Shown: one piece after another, positions 10,260 to 18,700 of the stretch
Numbering within the stretch: position 1 is the stretch's first letter
Layout of the letters: every line of letters begins with the position of its first letter
Assembly (NCBI GenBank): GCA_030066595.1
Contig: JASJBI010000019.1
Span: 44,643 to 108,642 of the forward strand
DNA length: 64,000 nucleotides
Reading direction: 5' to 3'
Source: Alphaproteobacteria bacterium
Lineage (GTDB): Bacteria > Pseudomonadota > Alphaproteobacteria > JAJFFI01
Notes under the pieces: generated by a model
Told to the model about the DNA's origin: nothing
The model's input: the letters and a program-made list of their open reading frames with translations, nothing else
Databases searched by the model: none
Program-made: the position numbers and the translations under genes

Positions 10260-10286
10260 CGATGGAATTTGAACCGCGCAAGCCCC

Positions 10287-11414
10287 CTACCCCGGCAGCA
10301 GCACCTGCCGTACGGTATGGCCCGAGGCGAGCCGGTCGAAGGCGGCGTTGATCTCGCCCAGCGAGACCCGCTCGCTCATCAGCCGGTCCACCGGCAGCTT
10401 GCCCTGCTGGTAAAGGGAGATGAACCGGGGCACGTCCCTGAGCGGCACGCAGCTCCCGATATAGCTCCCCTTTACCGTCCGTTCTTCCGCCACCAGGCTG
10501 ACCTGCTGGAAGGCGAAGTTCTTCTCCGGATGGGGCAGGCCTGCCGTCACCGTACTGCCGCCGCGGCGGGTGATCTTGTAAGCCAGCTCCATGGCCTGCA
10601 CGGACCCGGCCATCTCGAACGCGAAATCGACGCCGCCGCCGGTTGCCGCCCGCACCTGCTCGGCGCAGTCCGGGTCGGCCGCGCTGAAGGCATCGGTGGC
10701 GCCAAGCTGCCGGGCCAGCGCCAGCTTGTCGTCGTGCAGATCGATGGCCACCACCTGCCGCGCGCCCACCAGCTCGGCCCCGAGCATGGCGTTGAGCCCG
10801 ACCCCGCCGAGGCCGATCACCGCGACCGTCGCACCCGGCGGCACGGCCGCCGTGTTCACCACCGCGCCGACGCCTGTGAGGACGGCGCAGCCGAACAACG
10901 CCGCCTCCTCCAACGGCAGAGTCCGGTCCACCTTGATCAGCGAATTGCGCGAGCAGACCGCGTACTCGGCGAAGGCGGAGACGCCCATATGGTGATGCAC
11001 CTCGTCGCCGTTGCGATGCAGCCGGCGCGTGCCCGAGACCAGGCTGCCGGCGGCGTTCGCGACGGCGCCCGGCTCGCAGAGCGCCGGACGCCCCTCGCTG
11101 CAGGGCAGGCAATGGCCACAGCTCGGCACGAACACCATGACCACATGGTCGCCCGGCGCCAAGTCGTGCACACCGCGGCCCAGCTCGACCACTTCCCCGG
11201 CCGCCTCGTGGCCCAGCGCCATCGGCGTCGGCCGCGGCCGGTCGCCGTTGATCACGGAAAGATCGGAATGACAAAGCCCTGCGGCCTTAACTTGAACCAG
11301 AACTTCACCCTCGCCCGGCGGGTCCAGCTCGAGCTCTTCGATGGCCAGCGGCGCGCTCTCGGCATAAGGCGCGGGCTTGCCCATCTCGTTCAGGACCGCT
11401 GCTTTGATCTTCAT
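10287..11414 (-). CDS. Zinc-dependent alcohol dehydrogenase (MDR family)
   Basis: This 375-residue medium-chain dehydrogenase has the catalytic zinc site GLCHSDLSVINGDRP and GHEAAGEVVELG, and the structural zinc loop SCGHCLPCSEGRPALCEPG. The NAD-binding fold is VAVIGLGGVGLNAMLGAELVG. It would oxidise an alcohol to an aldehyde or the reverse; similarity is to the class III/aryl-alcohol group. GGGAGGACAAG precedes the ATG at 11414. It ends 52 bp upstream of the DapA-family gene start region on the same strand, so the two are probably cotranscribed (the DapA-family gene first). Confidence 0.88.
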   Translation of the reverse strand: MKIKAAVLNEMGKPAPYAESAPLAIEELELDPPGEGEVLVQVKAAGLCHSDLSVINGDRPRPTPMALGHEAAGEVVELGRGVHDLAPGDHVVMVFVPSCGHCLPCSEGRPALCEPGAVANAAGSLVSGTRRLHRNGDEVHHHMGVSAFAEYAVCSRNSLIKVDRTLPLEEAALFGCAVLTGVGAVVNTAAVPPGATVAVIGLGGVGLNAMLGAELVGARQVVAIDLHDDKLALARQLGATDAFSAADPDCAEQVRAATGGGVDFAFEMAGSVQAMELAYKITRRGGSTVTAGLPHPEKNFAFQQVSLVAEERTVKGSYIGSCVPLRDVPRFISLYQQGKLPVDRLMSERVSLGEINAAFDRLASGHTVRQVLLPG

Positions 11415-11466
11415 CTTGTCCTCCCTCGCCTCCGACCAGCCGAGCCGCCGGAGCGCTTTTTGTTTC

Positions 11467-12435
11467 CTAGTTCCCGGGGAAGCCGAAGCCGGCCTCCTCG
11501 AGGGACCGCTTCAGCGCCGCCCCGTCCTCGTCCGAAAGCGGCACGAAAGGCGGCCGCACCCGGCGCCAGGCCGGATCGCCGCGATGGTCGGCCAACAGGT
11601 ATTTGAGCGCCGGGGCCAGTGGATAGCCGTCCAACGCCCTGCGCACCGCGGTGATTTCCTCCTGACGCCGCTCCGCCGCCGCGTCCTCGTCGCACCAGGC
11701 GTCGAAGGCTGACCTCAGACCATGGGCGTTCACATTGGCCGTCGCCGTGATACAGCCGGCACCGCCTGCCGAGAGCGCCTGGAATTGCAGCACCTCGGTG
11801 CCCGGAAAAATCGCCAGGTCCGGAAACCGCTCGAGATAACCGCGGGTGCCCTGCCAGTCGCCCGAGCTGTCCTTCACGCCGGCGACCACGCCCGGAAAAC
11901 GGTCCCTGAGGCGCGCGATCAGGCCATGGGTGATGGACACGCAGGACAAGCGGGGAAAATGATAGAGATAGAGCCGCAGATCGGCCGTGCCGACCCGCTC
12001 GACGAGCTCCGAATAGCCTGCGAATACGCCGTCCTCCGACGGCTCCTTGAAATAGTAGGGCGGCACCACCAGCACACCGGCGCATCCGCGGCCGACCGCA
12101 TCGGCGGTCAGGCGCACCGTATCCGTCAAGGCGGGGCAGCCGGTTCCCACGATCAGCCGATCCGCGGGCAGGCCGGCCTCGAGCGCCGCGTCCAGCAATG
12201 CGATGCGCTCGTCGACGGAGAAGGATGGCGCCTCGCCGGTGGTGCCGAACACAACGACGCCGTGGCAACCGACCTCCAGCAGCCAGCGCAGCAGTGCCAC
12301 GAACCGATCCGGGTCCGGCGACAGGTCCTGATCCAGCGGCGTTACCGCCGGCGCCCAGACGCCAAAGGCCGGCAGGCTTTGCACGCGGTCCCGCCGCGCG
12401 GTCGCGGTCCCGCCATTGATCTCGTCGATGGCCAT
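11467..12435 (-). CDS. Dihydrodipicolinate synthase/N-acetylneuraminate lyase family protein
   Basis: This 322-residue class I aldolase-type TIM barrel has the GTTGEAPSFS phosphate/carboxylate loop, the tyrosine of LYLYHFPRLS and the Schiff-base lysine in AGVKDSSGD. Housekeeping DapA enzymes are shorter (about 290 residues), so this is more likely a catabolic lyase or synthase acting on a sugar acid or aromatic side chain. The neighbouring alcohol dehydrogenase hints at aldehyde metabolism, which is inference. The ATG at 12435 is chosen because GGAGAGG precedes it; a longer upstream start at 12519 has no such site. Confidence 0.85.
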   Translation of the reverse strand: MAIDEINGGTATARRDRVQSLPAFGVWAPAVTPLDQDLSPDPDRFVALLRWLLEVGCHGVVVFGTTGEAPSFSVDERIALLDAALEAGLPADRLIVGTGCPALTDTVRLTADAVGRGCAGVLVVPPYYFKEPSEDGVFAGYSELVERVGTADLRLYLYHFPRLSCVSITHGLIARLRDRFPGVVAGVKDSSGDWQGTRGYLERFPDLAIFPGTEVLQFQALSAGGAGCITATANVNAHGLRSAFDAWCDEDAAAERRQEEITAVRRALDGYPLAPALKYLLADHRGDPAWRRVRPPFVPLSDEDGAALKRSLEEAGFGFPGN

Positions 12436-12695
12436 CACGTCCTCTCCGGTCTGACGAATTCGGTGGGCGGTTGGCCCCTGCCCCTTCATAGCATCCGATC
12501 GCCGCCGGGCGGAAGCCATGCGAAGCCAGGGCCTGGCCGCCGGGGCCCGCCGAGAACAAGGGAATCGTTAACCATCAACCCGTTAGATAATCGCCGCGGG
12601 CGTATGCCTGCCGACCGGGGCCCGTCCTGCGGCACCGGCAAGACCCCTGTTGCCAACCCATGGGCCGGACCCTGTGTCCAGGTGGGACCGATACG

Positions 12696-14729
12696 ATGCC
12701 TCTGAACGCTAGGCCCTCGCGGAAACGAAAGTCCGGGAAATGCCGGGGCAGCCGTCAGAATACCACCGCGCGCGGGCCGGCTCTGCGCCCGGCCGGACGG
12801 TCGTCGCCGGCCGACTCGCTGGCGTTCGCCCCGCCTTCGGACGAGGCCGCGCAGAGGCTCCTGGACTTCCTCGAGGTCTCTTGCGTGTGGGTCTGGGAAT
12901 CGGACGACTCCCACCGCTTCACCTTCGTCTCCAGCACAGATGGCGATCTGGCCGAGACCGAAGCCAGCCCGCTGATCGGAAGGCGGCCCTGGGAGCTTGT
13001 GGGTGTGGATCCGCGGCGCGATCCGGCATGGCGCCTGCACATGGGCGCACTGGAGGCGCGGCAGCCGTTCCGGGACTTCCGTTACAGCTTTGTCGACAGC
13101 CGCGGGCGGCGACACCATTGGAAGGTCAGCGGCAAGCCCATCTTCGGGCCGGACAACGCGTTCAGGGGATACCGCGGCACGGCCACGGACGAGACCAGGC
13201 AGGTCGATGCCCGCACCCAGGCCGAAGATGCGGCGCTTCAGACGAACGCTCATCTGCGCGCGATCGTCGATCATGCGCCGGCGATCATCTACCTAAAGGA
13301 CTGCGAAGGTCGCTACACGCTGATCAACCGCGCCTTCGAGCAGACCTACGGCGTCGTGAACGCGGACGTCATCGGCAAGACCGCCGCGGAGATCTTTCCG
13401 GGGATCGGCACCGAACCCTACTCGCGAACGGACCGCGAAGTGCTGCGCACCGGAAGGCCGGTGGAACAGGATCTAGACGACCCATACGACGAGTCCGGTC
13501 GCGTCCTGCATGTCATCAAATTCCCGGTCGTCGACGCCGACGGCGCCATCGTCGCGATCGGCGGCGTCGAGACCAACGTGACCGAGCGGCGCCGTGCGGA
13601 AAAGGATTTCAGAGAGCAGAGACGCCAGCTCGACATCGCCCTCGACAACATGATGCAAGGCCTCACGTTGTATGACAGCGATCAGCGACTGGTCTTGTGC
13701 AACCAGCGCTATCTCGACGTCTACGGGATCTCGCCGGAGGTGGCTCGGCCGGGCGTCCATCTGCGCGAGCTGATGGAACACAGTGTCAGGGTCGGCAACT
13801 ACGAACCGGACATCGCCGAAGCGGCGATCAGGGATCGGCTGACGCTGGCCAGCAACCCACAGCGGGGCATTGTGCATCAGTACTTGTCGGACGGACGGAT
13901 CATCGAAGTGGTCCACAGGCCGTTGCCGGATGGCGGCAATGTGGCGACATGTACCGACGTGACAGAAGTGATGCGGGCGGCGGCTGCGCAGCGGGCTGCC
14001 AGGGAACAGGCCGAACTCGCGAGTCGGGCAAAGAGCGAATTCCTGGCCAACATGAGCCACGAGCTGCGCACCCCCCTCAACGCCATTATCGGATTCTCCG
14101 AGATCATGCGGGATCGGCTGCTCGGCCCCCTGGGCGCGCCGCAATACCACGACTATGTGGCCGGCATCCATGAGAGCGGCAGCCATCTGCTCAGCCTGAT
14201 CAACGACATCCTGGACATCTCCAAGATCGAGGCTGGAAAACTGGAGCTGGAGGAGGGTCCCATCGACGTCGAGCAGCTCGTCTGCTCAGCGCTCACGCTG
14301 GTTCAGGCGCGCGCTGACGACGCGGGGCTGAGCATCGAGATCGAGCTGGATGACGAGCTGCCGCAGTTGCGCGCCGACCTGCGCGCGATGAAGCAGATCC
14401 TCCTCAATCTTCTCACGAATGCCGTGAAGTTCACGCCAGCGGGAGGAAGGATCGCGATCCGGGCCAAAACCGCTGCCGACGGCCGACCCATGCTCAGCGT
14501 GGCGGACACCGGCATCGGCATCGCCAGCAATGACCTGCGCAAGGCGCTCGCCCCATTTGGTCAGATCGACGGTCCCTATGCGCGCAATCATCAAGGCACC
14601 GGACTCGGATTGCCCCTGGCCAAGTCGCTGGCGGAACTGCATGGCGGCAGCCTGGAGATCGAAAGCCAACCCGGCCTGGGCACGACGGTCCGGGTCTACC
14701 TGCCTGCCGAGCGCATCGTTAGATGTTGA
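12696..14729 (+). CDS. Multi-PAS sensor histidine kinase
   Basis: This 677-residue kinase has three PAS-type sensory domains (about residues 50-170, 180-300 and 305-420), a HisKA domain with the phosphoacceptor histidine in NMSHELRTPLNAIIGFSEIM, and a HATPase domain (N-box LLNLLTNAVKFTP, G1 DTGIGI, G2 GTGLGLPLAKSLAELHGG). No membrane segment is evident, so it is probably cytosolic and senses an internal signal such as redox state or a small ligand. No response regulator is adjacent, so it is an orphan kinase. The ATG at 12696 follows AGGTGGGA; an ATG 36 bp upstream is possible. Confidence 0.9.
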   Translation: MPLNARPSRKRKSGKCRGSRQNTTARGPALRPAGRSSPADSLAFAPPSDEAAQRLLDFLEVSCVWVWESDDSHRFTFVSSTDGDLAETEASPLIGRRPWELVGVDPRRDPAWRLHMGALEARQPFRDFRYSFVDSRGRRHHWKVSGKPIFGPDNAFRGYRGTATDETRQVDARTQAEDAALQTNAHLRAIVDHAPAIIYLKDCEGRYTLINRAFEQTYGVVNADVIGKTAAEIFPGIGTEPYSRTDREVLRTGRPVEQDLDDPYDESGRVLHVIKFPVVDADGAIVAIGGVETNVTERRRAEKDFREQRRQLDIALDNMMQGLTLYDSDQRLVLCNQRYLDVYGISPEVARPGVHLRELMEHSVRVGNYEPDIAEAAIRDRLTLASNPQRGIVHQYLSDGRIIEVVHRPLPDGGNVATCTDVTEVMRAAAAQRAAREQAELASRAKSEFLANMSHELRTPLNAIIGFSEIMRDRLLGPLGAPQYHDYVAGIHESGSHLLSLINDILDISKIEAGKLELEEGPIDVEQLVCSALTLVQARADDAGLSIEIELDDELPQLRADLRAMKQILLNLLTNAVKFTPAGGRIAIRAKTAADGRPMLSVADTGIGIASNDLRKALAPFGQIDGPYARNHQGTGLGLPLAKSLAELHGGSLEIESQPGLGTTVRVYLPAERIVRC

Positions 14730-15048
14730 CAAACATGGCTAAGTCGCCGATCGACAGAACCGGCAATCCATTGCCGACGGATTTCGCTTGATCCCGCTCA
14801 ACCAGCACCTATCTGTTGGCCGAGTGGCCGGGTGCCACTTGCAGTATGGGCTCCCATTCCATCCAAGAGCTTGAAGGCGGTTGTTGCGCCCCTTGCTAAG
14901 GTATTGACATTTCAGGCTTTCTTCCTACCGGGACATTGATCCCGTCGGGTGGCAAGGCCGCTGACCGTTTCGCCGGCCCCGCCGTTGCGTCCCAACGGAG
15001 GCGGGATCGGCGCGATTCCCGTTTTGGCAAATGCATAAGGAGAGCGAT
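14730..15048. other. Intergenic region before the MlaC-like gene
   Basis: The 319-bp gap has no open frame of note. A TTGACA at 14904-14909 could be a -35 element, but no good -10 sequence follows at the right distance. The last bases contain the strong ribosome binding site AAGGAGAG (15037-15044) that decides the start of the next gene. Nothing else is recognised. Confidence 0.4.
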
Positions 15049-15711
15049 GTGAGTCAGAGACTTTGGGTCGGATTGACCATCGTGTTGCTCTGTGCCGGCT
15101 GGGCCATGCCCAGCGCGGCGGCGCCCGATCCGCAACGGGCCAAGACCTTTGTCCAGGAAGGGCTCAACGAGGCCTTCGACGTTTTGCGGGCGAAAGGCAA
15201 GAGCAAGCAGCAGAAATCGGACAATTTGCGCGTGTTGCTGCGCCAGAAATTCGACGTGAACACCATCGGCAAGTTCGCGCTCGGCGTCTATCGCCGGCAG
15301 ACCAGTGACGCCCAGATGGAGGCCTATCTGGAGGCGTTCGAGGAATATCTCGTGCAGGTCTACATCAACCGCATCGTGTCCTACACGCCGGAAAAGGACG
15401 ACGATGCCGGCGAGATCCTGACCGTGACCGGTACCCGGCCCGCCACCAAGACCGACATCTTCGTGATGAGCGTGCTGAAGCGCGCGGGGGTCGATCCCCA
15501 ACCGATCCAATGGCGCGTGCGCAACAGCAAGGATCGCTTGGTGGTTATCGACGTGACCATCGAGGGCACCAGCCAGGCGCTGACCTACAAGCAGGAGTTC
15601 GCTTCAGTGATCCAGAAGCGCGGCCAGGGGGTCGACGGCCTGATCGCCGAACTGCGCGAGAAGAACGACCGGTACCGGGCCGACGGCAAGCTCAACGCCG
15701 CCGCCAACTGA
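15049..15711 (+). CDS. MlaC/Ttg2D-family phospholipid-binding protein
   Basis: This 220-residue periplasmic protein of the toluene-tolerance/MlaC family carries lipids between outer and inner membrane in the Mla system. It has a signal peptide MSQRLWVGLTIVLLCAGW ending near SAAA. The family pattern is visible as FDVNTIGKFALGVYRRQ and the C-terminal YKQEFASVIQKRGQGVDGLIAELREKN. The GTG at 15049 is chosen over an in-frame ATG at 15031, because the ATG would lie upstream of the AAGGAGAG site and spoil the signal peptide. Partner genes mlaD, mlaE and mlaF are not here, so it is a detached copy. A similar solitary form occurs next to hopanoid genes in some alphaproteobacteria. Confidence 0.85.
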   Translation: MSQRLWVGLTIVLLCAGWAMPSAAAPDPQRAKTFVQEGLNEAFDVLRAKGKSKQQKSDNLRVLLRQKFDVNTIGKFALGVYRRQTSDAQMEAYLEAFEEYLVQVYINRIVSYTPEKDDDAGEILTVTGTRPATKTDIFVMSVLKRAGVDPQPIQWRVRNSKDRLVVIDVTIEGTSQALTYKQEFASVIQKRGQGVDGLIAELREKNDRYRADGKLNAAAN

Positions 15712-15750
15712 CGAGCGCTTTGCGGTCCGCCGGTCCGGGGTGCTATATCG

Positions 15751-15766
15751 CCGAACGGACGTTCGG
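15751..15766. promoter_or_regulatory. TetR-type operator in front of tetR-meaB
   Basis: CCGAACGGACGTTCGG has 7-bp inverted arms CCGAACG/CGTTCGG around GA. It lies 20 bp before the TetR start codon. The same 16-bp pattern with AT in the centre occurs twice in the thiolase-mutase intergenic region (22742-22757 and 22836-22851). This suggests autoregulation and a shared regulon. The central dinucleotide is the only difference among the three 16-bp cores. Confidence 0.75.
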
Positions 15767-15785
15767 GCGGCGGCAGCGGGCAGAG

Positions 15786-16391
15786 ATGGCGGACGTGGCG
15801 CAGGCGGCAAGAAAAAGGGTGGTGCGCCGGCAGGGCAACCGGCGCGCCCTCTTGCTTGAGGCCGCTGCGCGCCAGTTTCTGCACCAGGGCTATGCGGCCG
15901 CCTCCATGCGGGATATCGCCGCGGACGCCGGCATGCAGCCAGGCTCGATCTACTATCACTTCCCGTCCAAGGCGGAGCTGTTGGTCGCGGTGCACGAGGA
16001 GGGCATGCGCCGCATCACCGAGGCGGTCGCACAGGCTCTGGAGAAACCCGGTGGGCCCTGGGCCCGGCTCGAGGCGGCCTGCGTCGCGCACCTCACCGTG
16101 CTCTTGGAGGGCGGTGATTTCTTCCAGGCCGTGATGCGCGAGATGCCCGCCAAGTCCGACCCCGGCCGCCGGCGCGTCACCCGTATGCGCGACCGCTATG
16201 AAGAGATCTTCGCCGACCTGCTCGACGCGCTGCCCCTGCCCCGCGGCGTCGATCGGCATGACCTGCGCCTGATGTTGCTGGGCGCCATGAACTGGTCCTA
16301 TCGCTGGTATCGGCCGGGAGCCGAATCGCCGGCCAAGATCGCGCGAAAGTTCCTGGGCTTCCTGCGCAACCGGCTCGATACGGGGACATGA
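15786..16391 (+). CDS. TetR/AcrR-family transcriptional regulator
   Basis: This 201-residue repressor has an N-terminal helix-turn-helix (ASMRDIAADAGMQPGSIYYHFPSKAELLVAV, about residues 39-70) and a ligand-binding C-terminal half. A palindromic operator sits 20 bp upstream of the start. Its stop overlaps the meaB start by 4 bp (ATGA), so the two are coupled. Because the same operator appears twice at the B12-mutase locus 7 kb away, this protein is the best candidate regulator of that locus, with an acyl-CoA as the likely effector. That link is inference from shared sites. The longer frame running through from 15510 is not the gene. Confidence 0.88.
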   Translation: MADVAQAARKRVVRRQGNRRALLLEAAARQFLHQGYAAASMRDIAADAGMQPGSIYYHFPSKAELLVAVHEEGMRRITEAVAQALEKPGGPWARLEAACVAHLTVLLEGGDFFQAVMREMPAKSDPGRRRVTRMRDRYEEIFADLLDALPLPRGVDRHDLRLMLLGAMNWSYRWYRPGAESPAKIARKFLGFLRNRLDTGT

Positions 16392-17371
16392 CCGATAAGA
16401 CCAAGGGACGCCTGACCCGTCAGGCGGACGACCTGGTGGCCGAGCTGCGCGCCGGCGGCCGGACCGCGCTGGGCCGCGCCATCACGGCGGTCGAGAACGA
16501 CCGGACCGATGCGCGCCCGCTGCTCAAGGCGATCCGCGGCCAGCTGGGCCGCGCCCGCGTGATCGGCGTGACCGGCGCGCCGGGGGTCGGCAAGTCCTCC
16601 CTCTTGAACGCCTTGATCCGGGAACATCGACAGCGCGGCGAAACGGTCGGCGTCGTGGCCGTCGATCCGTCCAGCCCGCTGACCGGCGGGGCCATCCTCG
16701 GCGACCGCATCCGCATGTCCGAGCACGGTTCGGATGCCGGGGTGTTCGTGCGCTCCTTGGCCTCGCGCGGCCATCTCGGCGGCCTGTCGCGCGCCGCGGC
16801 CCGGGTGGTCGACGTCATGGACGCCGCCGGTCTCGATTTGGTGATCGTCGAGACCGTGGGCACCGGCCAGTCCGAGGTCGAGATCATGGACGTGGCCCAG
16901 ACCGTGCTGGTGGTCTGCGCGCCGGGGCTGGGCGACGAGATCCAGGCCCTCAAGGCCGGGATCCTCGAGATCGCCGACATCCTGGTGATCAACAAGGCGG
17001 ACATGCCGCTCGTGGACAAGACCGAGAGCCAACTGCGCGACGCCTTGTCCCTCACCCATCGCGAAGGCTGGCAGGTGCCGGTGCTGCGCACCGTCGCCCC
17101 CTCAGGGGAAGGCGTGGCCGCGCTCGCGGACCGGATCGCCGCCCATCATGCCCAGCTCGCCCCCGACGCCCGGGACGACGCCGCCCGGCTGCGGGTAAGG
17201 CGCCTGCTCGCCGCGGCGGCGGGCCATCAGGTGCGCGATCGGCTGGCGCGTCTGGACGACAGCCGCCTGGAGGCACTCTGCGAGGCGGTCCTGACCGGCG
17301 AGCGGGATCTCGAGGACGCCGCCGTCGCCGCGGCCGCGATCGTGGTCGGCGGATCGGACGACGAAGGCTAG
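16388..17371 (+). CDS. meaB: B12-dependent acyl-CoA mutase chaperone GTPase MeaB
   Basis: This 327-residue G3E-family GTPase has a Walker A motif GAPGVGKSSLLNAL near residues 64-77, a Walker B-like VDPSSPLTGGAILGDRIRM, the ETVGTGQSEVEIMD switch region and the NKADMP base-recognition motif. MeaB/ArgK proteins load adenosylcobalamin into methylmalonyl-CoA-type mutases and protect them from inactivation. No mutase is adjacent, but one lies at 22.9-25.2 kb and shares an operator with this operon. The gene overlaps tetR by 4 bp and ends before the accessory region. Confidence 0.93.
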   Translation: MTDKTKGRLTRQADDLVAELRAGGRTALGRAITAVENDRTDARPLLKAIRGQLGRARVIGVTGAPGVGKSSLLNALIREHRQRGETVGVVAVDPSSPLTGGAILGDRIRMSEHGSDAGVFVRSLASRGHLGGLSRAAARVVDVMDAAGLDLVIVETVGTGQSEVEIMDVAQTVLVVCAPGLGDEIQALKAGILEIADILVINKADMPLVDKTESQLRDALSLTHREGWQVPVLRTVAPSGEGVAALADRIAAHHAQLAPDARDDAARLRVRRLLAAAAGHQVRDRLARLDDSRLEALCEAVLTGERDLEDAAVAAAAIVVGGSDDEG

Positions 17372-17510
17372 GGCCAACTATTCACACACCCGACATGGAA
17401 GGATGAAAGCTGAAAGTCCGCTTGGCGCGAGGTTCCGGACCTTACACCGAGGACCCAATTTGTTCCGAGAATAGCCATTGACAGGAGTGGGACTGTGCAA
17501 TTGCAAGGCG

Positions 17511-17528
17511 GTCAATGGGGGCTGATCA
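17511..17528. repeat. 18-bp inverted repeat, left arm of the YHS cassette
   Basis: GTCAATGGGGGCTGATCA is repeated exactly in inverse orientation at 18135-18152. The arm directly abuts the stop codon of the YHS-domain gene on the minus strand. Identity ends sharply at both sides of the 18 bp. Confidence 0.8.
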
Positions 17529-17996
17529 CTACTCCAGCACCTTAGGCCAATTCGCGTCACCGGCAGTGATATTGCCTGGGATGTTCTGCTCCCACTTCTG
17601 CTGAACCGACCGGCTGTAGTTCAAGTAGAGCTTTCCATCTACGATCTTCCAGGCCTCGGGATCGGTGCTCGCGGTGTAACCTTGGGAAACGGCCCAAGCG
17701 CAGTAGCCGCCATATTGAGGAGCGTATTGGGCGGGGTTGGAGGTAAACGCCTCTCGGTTTTCCGCAGAAGCAAAACGCCACACCGCTCCATTGTATTCTA
17801 CTGTGAAGTCGTCGGAGCCTTCGACCGGCTTACCCTCTGTGAAGTAGGCAACGGCATCATATCCGCTTACTGCTAGATCGCTGAGCCAAGCTTTGTAGAC
17901 CTTATCCTTGGCAGCCTGGGCTGGGACAGCGAACAACACGAGCAACGCTGCGAAGATCGTGGGAAGACGGAGGCTAGGGAACGCAAGCGTGGTCAT
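17529..17996 (-). CDS. Secreted YHS-domain protein
   Basis: This 155-residue protein has an N-terminal signal peptide (PTIFAALLVLFAVPAQA-AKDK). A YHS-like domain follows: SGYDAVAYFTEGKPVEGSDDFTVEYNGAVWRFASAENREAFTSNPAQYAPQYGGYCAWAVSQG. YHS domains are thought to bind metal (often copper or haem-related). Secreted forms like this are widespread in proteobacteria and of unknown role. The gene is less GC-rich than its neighbours and is enclosed by an 18-bp perfect inverted repeat (17511-17528 and 18135-18152), which suggests it arrived as a unit. Confidence 0.85.
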   Translation of the reverse strand: MTTLAFPSLRLPTIFAALLVLFAVPAQAAKDKVYKAWLSDLAVSGYDAVAYFTEGKPVEGSDDFTVEYNGAVWRFASAENREAFTSNPAQYAPQYGGYCAWAVSQGYTASTDPEAWKIVDGKLYLNYSRSVQQKWEQNIPGNITAGDANWPKVLE

Positions 17997-18134
17997 TGGC
18001 TGCCCCCATCCGAGGTTGCTTCTGCTGAGATTTAGAATGTAATGCCTTGGTTCCAGATTTTGAGCAATAAATGTGAAAGCCTATCCGATAAGGGGATTGC
18101 GCGAGCTTCCCCCCGTGCCCCCTTCGAATTGAGC

Positions 18135-18152
18135 TGATCAGCCCCCATTGAC
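18135..18152. repeat. 18-bp inverted repeat, right arm of the YHS cassette
   Basis: TGATCAGCCCCCATTGAC is the exact reverse complement of 17511-17528. It lies about 140 bp upstream of the YHS start. The enclosed segment is 642 bp including both arms and has no transposase. Confidence 0.8.
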
Positions 18153-18464
18153 TGGTCTGGGTTGAGAGTTAGTGCATGACGGGTCTTTGGTCCAATGTAA
18201 CGATCACCTTTGGTGCTGCCGGTCTGAATCCTAAAGCGGAATGGGATCGTCGCGCGTTGTCTGCTAAGGGTCAGACTCAGACGGATCTCGCAGCCCACTG
18301 ATTGGTCCGCTCTGCGGCCCTGAGCGGCCGTACATAGCCTCGACTTCCGCTTTCAGCCAATAAGCAGAAGAAGCTCAAGCTTTCGTCTGACGGGGAAAAC
18401 TAGCCAAAGGCGACATGCAAAATCCGCAGCCCCATTCCGCTCGAAGGCTCGGCGGGGCCACCGT
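18153..18464. other. Intergenic region without recognisable gene
   Basis: This 312-bp stretch is less GC-rich than the window average. The only open frame (minus strand, to 18298) runs out of the YHS upstream region, has no ribosome binding site and resembles no known family. It is treated as decayed or non-coding sequence between the YHS cassette and an AraC remnant. Confidence 0.4.
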
Positions 18465-18606
18465 TCATGAGTTCAAGGTGTCGGACGGCCGTTCGCCAAA
18501 CATGTTCTCATAGGCGCCGGCGAAGCGGCCGAGGTGGGTCAAGCCGAACTCGAGCGCGACATCGGTGACAGTGGTCGACGTCGGGTCGGCCCGCGGATAG
18601 CTGTCA
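18465..18606 (-). pseudogene. Remnant of an AraC-family regulator (C-terminal HTH only)
   Basis: Read on the minus strand, this segment ends in a stop at 18465 and encodes [19 protein letters not shown] followed by [16 protein letters not shown]. That is the second helix-turn-helix and tail of AraC-type activators of the TDIALxxGFxHLGRFAxxYRxxFGExPS type. Nothing of the N-terminal domain or first helix-turn-helix is visible upstream, where the neighbouring gene begins on the other strand. It is therefore a truncated leftover, not a working gene. Confidence 0.75.
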
Positions 18607-18700
18607 ATGCGTGGACAGCTGGCCCGGGTCGTTTTACGCTTTGATTAGGCCTACACATTGGTCCGTGACCACCTCATTTGTCAGCAATGGGACGTCGGCC

